Assembly (NCBI GenBank): GCA_009746045.1
Contig: RPFO01000079.1
Coordinates: 509,712 to 573,711 of the forward strand
DNA from: Mesostigma viride
Taxonomy: Eukaryota; Streptophyta; Mesostigmatophyceae; Mesostigmatales; Mesostigmataceae
Reading direction: 5' to 3'
DNA: 64,000 bases
A program made the position numbers and the translations under genes. Below are positions 1-10,300 of this stretch, piece by piece (position 1 is the first letter of the stretch; each line of letters opens with the position of its first letter). The notes beneath the pieces are model-generated. The model was given only the letters and a program-made list of their open reading frames with translations. It did no database searches and had not been told where the DNA came from.

Positions 1-815
1 CCGTAGTAACGTAGGAAGAGGCATAGTTGTCTCACTTCGTAAGAACAGGGAGGACCAGGACCTTAAACACGTCCTGTTTCTCTAGCTTGCCCAAGGGCTT
101 GCGCCACAGGGCCCTGTACAATTGACATAAAGCGTGCCAGGCGAGAGAGATACGGTCGTCCGCATCGGCCTCGCAGCTGGTGAGTGAGCTACCCAGCAAC
201 TTGAAGCGGTCCTTATTCTGGACGCGAGAGGCATCCTAGGAGGAAGTGGTGGGGTGGTGGCTGAGTGAGCCCAACCGCCAGGGCCTCTGTCTTCTTGCTG
301 ACCTCGAGCCCCACCACTCGGGCCTCGATTGCGAGGCAGTCAAGCCACCGGCGTCCGGCTGCACGTGCTCAGACTGTGTCCTCGAAGAGGGTGGTGTCAT
401 CTGCATAGATGATTTCCGCTAACCGAATTAATCTCCGTGTTCGCCCCGCCATGCCAGAATGTGTTGGCGACCATCACCCCTGGTTCCCTACCCACAATGC
501 GGGCAAACCACTTGCGCGCCTGGATCTTTATGTATTCGACCACAATAATGAGCAGGTATGGCGAGAGCACGCAGCCCTGCCACACACCCTTCTGTAGCTA
601 GACTAGAGGGCATGGTGGCGTGGACCCGTAGGAAGTGCGTGCACCGAGGTGGTGGACCCTTCACACAGGTTGCGGATGACAGCAATAAGGGCCGGGGAGG
701 GGGATCCAGAACAGAGCGAGGATGTCTCACAGCGCAACAGAAGCATGCCCTTCAGGAAGGAGCTTATCGCAGATGGCAGCCCCTTTCTCATAATTTGTCT
801 ATCATCAGTGCGGGC
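1..815 (-). pseudogene. LINE reverse transcriptase fragment (inverted copy)
   Basis: Read on the minus strand this stretch gives successive pieces of a non-LTR reverse transcriptase: a segment with an RNLCEGSTTSV-like motif (about 690-640), the RT motif GCVLSPYL (about 580-555), an EYIKIQARKWFARI segment, and a YADDTTLFEDTV catalytic motif near 400-370. The pieces lie in different frames with stops between them, so the copy is dead. The low-coordinate side runs off the window. A second RT fragment of the same general type lies on the plus strand from 845, so the two meet head to head at an A/T-rich junction near 826-845. What is seen is the motif order; the clade (L1-like or RTE-like) cannot be settled from this fragment. 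Confidence 0.75.
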
Positions 816-844
816 GCGGGGTACAGATTAATCAATTAATTACA

Positions 845-1722
845 TACCTCCATGGCAGGTTGGTGTTTATGAGCCTCCGCCTGCTGAGTGGCACTGAGAC
901 GGCCATCGGAGTCATGCTGTACAAGAAGGGTTCTGCTGCTGACCCCGGTAACAATCGGGGTGTCTGCCTCCAGAGCGCCGCTGTGGCAAGGTTGTGTCCT
1001 GTCCCCATATCTGTTCATGGTTGTCGTGGATCATGACGTCATGCGCCATTGGCCTGTGCGCGCTTTACCACTCGGCGTAAGGGGTTCGAGCCTGGCTTGG
1101 ACATCCTTAACGATCGCGAACACGGCGGCGGCCGTACGTGGCCCTGGTTACCGCCTGTCGGACCTGATCATATGCGGATGATACCACCCTCATGGGGCGC
1201 CCCGAGCACATTCAGAACCTGGCTGGACTGTCTGGGCTTGGAGGCCGGCGCGGGCGGTGGGGTTGGAGATCAGTGTCAAAACTGAGGCGATGATGATTGG
1301 GGCTACCTGAGTTGCCCGCCGATTCAGCCACGGCTGCTAGATGGGACGGAGGTCCCGTTGAATCCGCGTCCTTCAAACTGCCGAAATGCACCGCCGACAA
1401 TGTGGACACCTGCATCGGCCTGGCCTGGGCCAGGCTCCGTTCGCTCAACCCCTACTGGCACTCGAAGGACCTGGGCGAGGACCGCAAGCGAGTGCTCTTC
1501 AAGGTCCTGGTCCGCACGGTGCTCACCTATGGCGCCGAGGCATGGACGCTCATGCGGACAGGCTGCGTCGCTGGCCACCCGGCTGCATGGACGGCACGGT
1601 TTACAGGATGCTCCGACAGGTCCTGAATGTAGGGTTTTCCACACATAGGTCATTACTAAGAGTCTTTGTATAAGGGTATGCCTCGCATTACGGACGAGAT
1701 AACTGGCAGTGTAGGATAGCAT
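845..1722 (+). pseudogene. LINE reverse transcriptase fragment, internally deleted
   Basis: Plus-strand translations show an LYKKGSAADPGNNRGVCL segment (about 915-970), which corresponds to the fingers region of LINE RTs. It is followed at once by GCVLSPYLFMVVVDH (about 993-1034), the catalytic YADDTTLMGR motif (about 1170-1200), and thumb and connection sequence ending near 1630. Parts normally found between the first two motifs are missing, so the copy has an internal deletion. The reading frame also changes several times. It is a decayed retrotransposon, oppositely oriented to the fragment at 1-815. Confidence 0.75.
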
Positions 1723-1744
1723 TCGTAGGACATCTTGCTCGCAG

Positions 1745-2730
1745 GATGATGGTGACCTCCCGCCGCTGTCCTACGCGGACCTGCTGCGGTCAGCGACCGC
1801 CTCCACCACCGACGCCATCCGGCCACGAAGCTCCAGGAGCTGGAGGACCACCGCCAGGCCCAGCAACGGGAGGTCACCGACCGCGCTCGCCGCGAGTGCC
1901 GAGTGGTGCTACGTCGCTTGATCCCCCAGAAGCCACTGAGGTGAGACGTCAACCTCTCTTGCTGACGAGCTCAACAACCAGCTTCTTACCCTCATGGGCC
2001 TGGTAGGTGAGGTAGAACTGCGTGGGTGCCACCGCCTTCCCCACTCACGGGACAAGGCGGCTCCCCCACCAGTTCTGCTCACGGCTTCCCCTCCCCTGAG
2101 ATAAGCAGCCGTTCCTCTCTCGTAGCAAGAGGCTGCACGACCTCACCTGGACGACGACCTGACCCCCGCTCAGCAACACTGAGCAGCGACGCGACCTGTG
2201 GCCGGAATACCTCCGCCATAAGCAGGACCCCCAGAAGCCCAAGGTGTACTGGAGGGGCGGGGACCTGATGATCAACCACAAGATGTGGACGCCCCCAGCG
2301 GGCTAGAATAGCAATAGCCCTAGCTTGTAACCATTGGAGTCACTGCCGCTAAGGCAGCCATGCCTAGAATGTTTGCCTAGCTGTGCCAACACTACCTAGT
2401 CACGTGCCGCCAACGCACGGTACACAACCAGCCATAGCCTTAGCCTAGTCCTAGTACAGCCATGCTACGCCCTGGCTATGTTCAGATTACTTGCCCACGC
2501 TATACTTGTTATGCCACGCATACATGGGTGTTATTGCACCCGGCACAGTTTGCCGGATCGTTAGCCTGTCCTTTTAGCTAGCGCGCCCGAATGCAGCTGT
2601 GGCATGCCTTTGGCATGAAGGAGACTGGGGGTCTCTGCCCTTTCTCCTGTAGTGCACTCACAGGGATTAAAAGCACTTCGGTGCTCCGTGACTCCCCAAC
2701 GGGAGCACGTGTTTAATTAATTAATTAATC
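1745..2730 (+). mobile_element. 5'-truncated LINE ORF1-only copy (copy A)
   Basis: This segment aligns base for base with 38,400-39,432 (copy B). It starts inside an ORF1-like coding region (coiled-coil piece with LQELEDHRQA) and continues through an ORF1 C-terminal domain ending VYWRGGDLMINHKMWTPPAG at about 2306. A shared 3' tail of about 420 bp follows. The tail finishes with a hairpin built on GTGCTCC and GGGAGCAC and a TTTAATTAATT run. Frame breaks make it non-coding. Truncation at the 5' side is the usual mark of target-primed reverse transcription. No reverse transcriptase lies between the ORF1 stop and the tail, as in copy B. Confidence 0.8.
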
Positions 2731-2734
2731 TTGC

Positions 2735-3222
2735 TCGCACCAGTCACATAGACACCGCCCTTGGTCTGGCCGGCCCCCAGCGGCTTGACCAGCCAGGGCG
2801 GCATATCCTGACCTAGCTGGCCTGGCCTCGATCAAGGACATTCCCAGAAAGGTTGGTAAACCTGCAATGAACTATACACAGCAGTTGCTGGCCGACCTCG
2901 TGGTCCCAGCCAAGTTTGAACACGTCGCATTTCCTCCCTCTCTCTTGCTTGGACTGCTATGCAGAACAAGAACTCAAGAAGAGGTGGCAGACCATTGTCC
3001 AGGCCCACACGCTAGCCCCTGTGGGCAAGCACCCGGCCCCAAGGAGGAAGGGGCGCTTTGCTGAGTAGAGTAGTTAGGATTTTCTATATTAGCATAGTGT
3101 TAGCTTAGTTAGGTTTCGCGGCTTCGCTCACCGCCATCCATCACGCAAGCCGTCCGGAATACGTGCTACATGATGATCCCGCGGCCCACGGGGTCATGTT
3201 ATAATTTAATTTAAATTTAATT
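2735..3222 (+). mobile_element. LINE 3' end, second family (copy 1)
   Basis: The stretch ends in a short coding remnant whose last residues resemble PVGKHPAPRRKGRFAE, followed by GTTTCGCGGC-containing 3' sequence. It closes with a hairpin (GATCCCGCGG...CGGGGTCATG) and a TTTAATTTAAATTTAATTT tail. Related 3' ends occur at 20,075-20,470 (+) and 21,655-22,050 (-), which share the Met-Asn-Tyr-Thr-Gln/Asp-Gln-Leu-Leu-Ala peptide and the basic C-terminal tail. It is a truncated, non-functional insertion. Confidence 0.65.
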
Positions 3223-3310
3223 TATACTAACTCCGGACGTGGCGAGGATATGTAACACATATCCCTGAGAAGGGGCGTATGGTTTTCAATACATTCTAGG
3301 CGACAGGAGT
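3223..3310 (-). repeat. LINE 3' end repeat, convergent with the preceding element
   Basis: About 70 bp containing CATATCCCTGAGAAGGGG and AATACATTCT recurs at 19,905-19,980. In both places it borders a hairpin or tail sequence of the LINE families. It reads as a 3' end on the minus strand that shares its A/T tail with the plus-strand element ending at 3,222. Confidence 0.5.
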
Positions 3311-3479
3311 ACAGATATAGTCCTATAACCCCTGCATCCTCAAGCAGTTGTGCCATATAGGTCCGGGTTGCGCCGCGTCGGTGCGGGGCACACGCAAGTT
3401 TGCCAGTGGGTTGCGACGGGACAAGCTGGGACCCTACCATATGAGGAAACTTCTTATTCCCCCTGCAAGAGCAATTAGT

Positions 3480-3860
3480 CATTGATCGTCATGAGGTCCC
3501 GCGGTGGGGAGCCGTGTGTCATGCACATAGGTGCCAACATGAGGAACCTCCAACCCCTATACTCAACGAGCTAGGAGGGACGGCGCCCTTGACTAGTTTG
3601 TGCACACTAGCTTCGATCTAGCACTGCCACGTACAAGTGGGCAGGCCACATAGGATTGACTCTCTCTCTGCATGATCATGGTGCAGGCCCAACTGTGGGT
3701 GCAATACAACTTGATATATAGACCTAGGCTGACGCCAAGCAGATGCATGCTTTGAAGGGGAGGTGCGGTCATGACGTAGGCTGAGGCGCTTGCAAGCTAA
3801 TGGCCGCCAAGCCAATGTGGCAGGGGTTGCTGCATGTTGTTGCTAGCTAAGTCCCAGGCA
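3480..3860. repeat. Dispersed repeat, paired with 36,300-36,700
   Basis: Shared blocks in the same order are found here and at 36,300-36,700: GATTATCATG/GATCGTCATG, AAGTGGGCAGGCCACA, CTCTCTCTGCAT/CTCTCTCCGCAT followed by CATGGTGC, and TTGGTGCAATA/GTGGGTGCAATAC. The copies are diverged and contain no open reading frame of note, so this is an old non-coding repeat of unknown class. Confidence 0.5.
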
Positions 3861-4329
3861 TATTTTGAAGTCGCACACATGAATGATATTTCGGTCCATC
3901 GTGGGATATCTATTCAAACAGTACATACATCTTAGTTGAAAGAAGACGGAGAACACCACCGTTTGCGGTGTCTCATTGATGCAAGATACATTGATGCAAG
4001 ATATTATAAATACAAGGGCAATCACTTGTAGATCTGCAAGATCGACACACATCCCAGACCTACACATCCTCTCCGGCTCAGACGACTACTCTAGTCCTTA
4101 CTGATGTTGGAACATATGCGTCCCATAAACTAGCAGTTGTCTCGCTCAACACGTGCATCTGATCACATACCATGCAGTAGAAGTCAATGACAGCACGACC
4201 GGGGTATGCGCATACACACATTACACTACCAGAGGGGACTGGCGCTGACAGCATTAGTATTCGGTAGCACCCGCGGATGTCAGCACTTTCTTTGGCATGT
4301 CTCGAAGGAGTTTAGTCGATAAACGTGCA
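3861..4329. other. No gene recognised; 3' flank of SYT
   Basis: I see no convincing coding sequence here. The stretch lies directly downstream of the SYT stop codon (SYT reads leftward) and probably holds its 3' UTR and polyadenylation site, which I cannot place. Confidence 0.4.
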
Positions 4330-7300
4330 CTAGTCGTTGACATCATGCCTGTCCCATGAGAGTGACCTCCACTCTAAACAGACGGAGATGGCGGCACCTG
4401 GGTGCACACATTGAGAAAGCGCGTAGCAGCCGCGGATCTGCCCCCGTTGTGCCACCTCCTTGAGGCCGATGTTGGCCACGCCGATCAGCGCCTGCGCAAA
4501 CGCAAACAAATGCACGCACGAAAGCAAAGGTGCTCAGAAGCTCTAGCGAGCCCTCTAAATACTTTTTTGCCGAGCGGTCCTGTATGGTGTGCGAGGGACC
4601 GCCCTCCTGGACCACTGTCGCTCCGAACAAACAGGAAGGCAGTTCCTGGCATCAATTGGCTTGCTTACGGAAAAATTTGATCAACTCCAGTTTGCCAGCA
4701 TCGGCGTAACCATTTCCTTACAGGAACTCCGCAGTGCCACCATGCAATCCATCTCCTTCCCCGGCCCTCGCCCGCCACCGCAGCCGCAGGAGAATAGACC
4801 TCCTTCCCCCTGCCCCCACCCCCCCTGCTGTACCCATGCCACATGACTGCATCCAACTGGGGACCATGCTGGGGGTAAACAGCTCTCTACTGCTGCTACC
4901 GTGCTCACCCGCATGCGTGAGTGCCGAACAACCCTTCGTCGTCGCAGCCATTTGCACACAAGCAAAGTCCACTTGTCGAAGGCGATCTAAGAAAGAATGT
5001 CAGTCGGCAGCTGCGCAATAACAAAGGATGGCAATCAAGCGCTGCGCATGATTTAACACTGGCATTTTCCGCACCAGTCCCGCCAAGTCCCCTCGCGCTG
5101 CCACGCGGCCAACCCACCTGACGAGCGCGTGCCTGTTTGTGCGATACCAACCCCCTCAGGATGTTGTCGTGTGTGCGATACCCACCTTTTCCCCTTCCCG
5201 TGCGCCCACTATGCCGAACTTGCGCTTGTTCCACACGCGCAGCTCCCACATGTCGATGCATGCGGCAACAACCCCCCTGTGCATGCCCACCGTGCCAAGC
5301 GTGTCCCCCTTGTTTTCGACCTCTTGTCCCCACCTTGCCAAACTTGCGCTTGTTCCACACGCGCAGCTCCAAAATCTCCCCCGTCGGGTCCTGGCACATC
5401 AGCTCGTAGTTCTCGTTCCACTGGGGCTCCGACTCTCGATCCAATATCTTTGAGGGGCGGAAGGGGTGGTAGGGGGGAGAAGAAGAGGGGCCGGAGGGGG
5501 AGAGAAGAGGCGACAGAGAGGGGGGGGGACGAAGAGAAGGGCAGAGGGAAGGAAGGGGACGAGAGGGTGGAGAGGAAGAGAGGGAGAAGGGGGAGGAGAT
5601 GAGGAGAGGGGGCAGAGGGGGGAGAGGGGAGCAAAGGGGAAGCGGACGAGAGGGGTGTGAAGGGGGGGAAGGTGAAAGGGTCAACCTCGTAAACCAGTGC
5701 ACACTTGCGCACACCCATTCACAGGGCCAAGGGGAGCACAATTCCGTGTGTGCACAGCAAGCATGTGCAGCCAAGGCGACAATGCCACGCAGTAAGGCCC
5801 TTGTGGCATGCGGCCTAGTGCACTGGGAGGGCGGCCCACTGGTCGCTGCCAGTGCTGTCTGCGGGGTATCTCCCGACACCCCCGCCGTTATGGACCACTG
5901 CACCAGAGTCAAGCGGGCTCCTTGGGACGCAAGCATGCGGCGGCAACGATACACCCACCTCCAGCGCCACCAGGGGTGATACATCCACTGTTACTGCCAG
6001 GAAACCCTTGCTTACCAGCCAGAATTGCGGTTGCTACGCCGCCCCTGCCAGCCATCCACCCGCCCAAGCAACCATATGAGCCATCAAGCGCCGTTTGTTC
6101 CCAACCTGTACTTCAGCTGTCAATCTGTTGCTGACAGACACTGTGACACCGCGCTAATCGTCACCTACAGCGCAGCCAAGTGCACGGACTGCATCACTCA
6201 CATCACACCCTCCGAAATACACTGCACGGCAAACCTATGTTTCCATGAGCCCTCTTCAGAAGTTTTAGTGCCAGGTTACTGCCTGGTAGCAGACGTCTTG
6301 ACACCCACACCCTAGCCGCATGCATCATACACCATTGCCTTCACAGACATCACCACCACAACCACCACGCTAGCTACCGGCACCATTCAACCTCATGTTC
6401 ACCATCACCCACATCCACGCTACTGCCACCCCTCACCATCGTCTTCTTGACCTCGTAGCCGTGCATCAGCCGCAGCTTGACGTATGCATTGACCGTCTGG
6501 CCGGGGGCGCAGATCTTCACGGCCTTCTCTACCTGGGGAGGAGTGCACGTGCAGATGCATGCACACACACACACGGGCGCGCCGCCCCCGCCCCCCCGCC
6601 CCCCCCCCCCCCCCGCTTCCCCCCCCCCCCGCTTTCCCCCCCCCCCCCCCTCCAGGCACGCCCCCCAGGCACGCCCCCCACGCCCCTCCACGCCCCCCAC
6701 GCCCCCCCACGCCCCCATGCCCCCCACGCCCCCCCACGCCCCACCCCCACCCCCACGCACGCACGCGCACGCACACACACGCACGCACGCGCACGCACAC
6801 ACACACACACACACACGCACGCACACGCACGCGCACACACGCGCATGCACACATACGCACACACACGCACACACACGCACACATACGCACACACACGCAC
6901 ACATACGCACACATACGCACACACACGCACACATACGCACACACACGCACACATGCACATATGCTCACGGTTTCAGCACCTTTGCCGGAGGTATGACGCA
7001 GACACATGGACGCATGCCCAACAAAAAGATGCGAGCACAGGCAAGACTTGCGACATGCCTCAACGTACTTTCCACCCGCTAAGGTCGTGCAGCAAGCGAA
7101 AACATTCCCATACGAACACAACAACCCGCAACCACGCCATGGGCCACACACATCATCATGATCATCTGTCCTGAACCGTGCGCAATACCGGCACAGGTGT
7201 GTGTGACGATCGCATAACGATTGATTGTTTGAGCAAAGGATGGACCGAACTTGACGACATAAACATTCCGCCTGTTTCCTACCTTCACAAACAGCGCACC

Positions 7301-10300
7301 CCCCAGCCCCTCCCTCAGCTTGCCCGCCTCCATGTTGAGCTTGGCGTAGTAGGGGTCGTTGCTCTCCGCAGCACGCACGTCGTCCTTGTCGGTGAAGGGG
7401 GCGTACGTCATCAGCAAGTGCACCTGGGGGTTGGCACGCGCGCAAGAGGAGGGGGGGAAGGACTTACCACCGCAAGTAGACAAGGACAGGGACTTGCTGC
7501 AAGGGCACACGCCAGAGGTACCAGCACTAGAATAAGGCACCAGCACGCGGGTAAGGCACCAGCACCAGTCTAAGGCACCAGCACCAGTCTAAGGCACCAG
7601 CACCAGTCTAAGGCACCAGCACCAGTGTAAGGCACAAGAACTCCTGTTCCGGTTGCCCACATAACTGGTCAGCTTTACAACAGGTGCAAAAAAAAAAGGT
7701 TATAACTTTACTTGCATCCGCATCACCTGTGTATTCCACAAGTATGACAACAAAATCCCAAGCAATGCATACGGGCCATGTGGCCCGGCAGCGCAGATAT
7801 CAGAGCCCGATGCCCCGCCCCATTCTGCCCCCCACCAGCGGGTCCCTCTGCCCTGCAACGTGTGTGCCTGTTTGTTCTCAAAGGTTCTTAGGGCAGAGAA
7901 TTCAGGGGGCAAGGTAAAGAGAACATTAGGTCGCAGACGCCATGGGCCAAGGTCATCCGTCTGACTCTTGTGCCGGTAATATCCCCCTCTCTGATTACCT
8001 TGCCGCGCGACTTCTGTGCCTTGATGTTCTTGGTGCCTACGTAGAGGTCCTGCCACACCTCGCGCTCCTCATAGGGCGCTAAGTCGAGCAGCGGCACCAC
8101 CGCCTTGCCGATCAGCTCGCTCGCGCGCATGATGTCCTTGTCCATCACCTGCGTAGTGCGCGTGTGGGTGTGGGTGTGGGTGTGGGTGTGGGTGTGGGTG
8201 TGGGTGTGGGTGTGGGTGTGGGTGTGGGTGTGGGTGTGGGTGTGCATGTGTGGTGGTGATGGTGGTGGTGGTCGGGGGGGGGGGCGCGGCAGCATGGTTG
8301 TAGTTGGGAGGTGGGTTACCAGGGAGGGATGATGAATACTTATTGACGATGATAATATGGTGATGGTTTGGATAATAGGAGGACCGAAGGCAACACGGAC
8401 TGCAGGCATTTGAGAGCCATGTGCTGTCGGAACATCCACAGCAGGGGCAGGGGTGATAGATGATAGATAGGGAGTGTGATGGGGAAGAGGGCCCAGTGAT
8501 AGCCCCTTTCACCTGCTCGACAAGAGGGCAAAAGAGAAGGAATGGTCATATTGCAGGCGGGCATGCCAAGGGGACACGATGAGAGTGGCCACAGTAACAC
8601 GGACAGGGTGGTCTTGCGCAGAAAGCGGCGGCCCCTACATGGAAGCCCCAAAAAATCTTCCCGACAAAGACTCCTACGTGGAGACTGGAGAGGCACAGGC
8701 TCGGAGGCATGCCAGTTCAGTAATAACAGTTCATTAATAAGGTGGTTCAGGTTCGGTGGTATGCCAGTTCTGAGGCTGTATTTATCTTGGGGACAATGTA
8801 GAGGCGAATGCACACCCCCTGAGCTTTTTTGTAGTCTCCCCATCCCCCCCGTTTCCCTCCCTGCCCCCCCCTCCTTGTCCCATATGTGTGTGCGCCCTTT
8901 TCCCACCAGCGCATGCGCCCACCTTGATGTGCAGCGACTGCACGCCCAGGTCCTCCACCAGGAACGTGAACTCCTCGTCCCACCGAGGGTTGAGCGTGTT
9001 GCTCTTGACCGACGACGTGAGCTTGTTGACGCTGCGCACATTGAGGATGGCAAAGGGGTCCGCCTTGCCCATGCGATCCGTGTTGTGCAGGTTGACCGCT
9101 TCTACCAGCCGCACCTTGAGGACACCCACCAGGTGCTGCTGCAGGTAGCTGCGAAAGGGCAGGCGCCACATGGACGACGAGGCATCACCCGATGAGTTCG
9201 GGGGGGGGTAAGCGGGCGGATAGGGTATAAGGGGCAACTAGTGGGAAAGAGAGACAAGCTGCCCTTGGCGATGGAGGAAAGACGCCACTGGCAGACATCA
9301 CAGGCACTTCAAATCAGCATCGAAAGGGGAAAGGTCTTGTGAGCCGCCGTGGCAACCGAGCATCAGCGTGTCTCGGGCCACAGCACCGGGTCGGCTCATC
9401 ATGCCGACAGCTCATCAAGTCTCGTGAGAATGCGATTGGTTAGCGTGGATGTGGAAACAGGAACGTTTGAAGGATTGAACCAGGAACGTTTGAAGGCATG
9501 TATGCCAAGGGCCTAGCCAAACATCGGTATCAACGCACTCACAGGCACGTACACTCATCATCATCACACACTGTTGGCAGGCCAACAGTGCCCGTAGCTC
9601 TCGCAGGTATTCCCATCCCATCCCATCACACACACAGGCACACACACAGGCATCCATGCCCACCAGGTCACCAACTGTGCAATCACACTTGCAGTCCTCC
9701 TAGGTATGCAAGCTCGTCACTGCACTAAACTATTGGCACGCACGCGATTGCAGCCCTCCTAGTCACACGTGCCAAGCCAGACACCCTCCAAGGCTACCCA
9801 CGCACTCATAGTCCTCGTAGTTGCCGACGATGGGGATGACAATGCGGCGCGGCCACACCAACGTCTCCACGATGGTCGTCCGAAGGAATTCGCTCAGCGC
9901 CGAGTTGAGGCCGGGGACTGACATGATGTCGCCACCGACGACTTTGAGGTTGAAGTCCATGAACGGCTGGGGGGGGGGCGCCCAGCATTCGGGGGGAAAG
10001 AAGGGAGGACAAGGGGGGGAGCGAAGGGGGGATGAGGAGAGGGGCAAGGGGGTAAGAATAGGGGGGCCATCTGAGACTTACTCGAGAACACAGGTGCATG
10101 AACTAGTGGAAGACGCACCCAAGCACGCGGTCTATCAAAAGCAGATGCAACCGAGGCTGGGGCGTGGGGAGAGAGCAGCGCGCAAAGGGTGGGAACAAGG
10201 AACGGAGTAGCCGCTGCCAATGCCATCCTTCAAGTCACCCACAAACCATAAGGGTAGAAGGAGGGGAAAAAACTCAAACAAATCTAGTTCTGCAGGACTA

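Noticed and set aside
4905-5984. 359-residue minus-strand frame as an independent gene
   Set aside because: Only its stretch at 5447-5334 is conserved, as an SYT exon; the rest is intron with a polypyrimidine tract.
8158-8244. Interstitial telomere-like repeat
   Set aside because: GGTGTG is not a green-lineage telomere unit (TTTAGGG or TTAGGG types), and the tract is an intron microsatellite.
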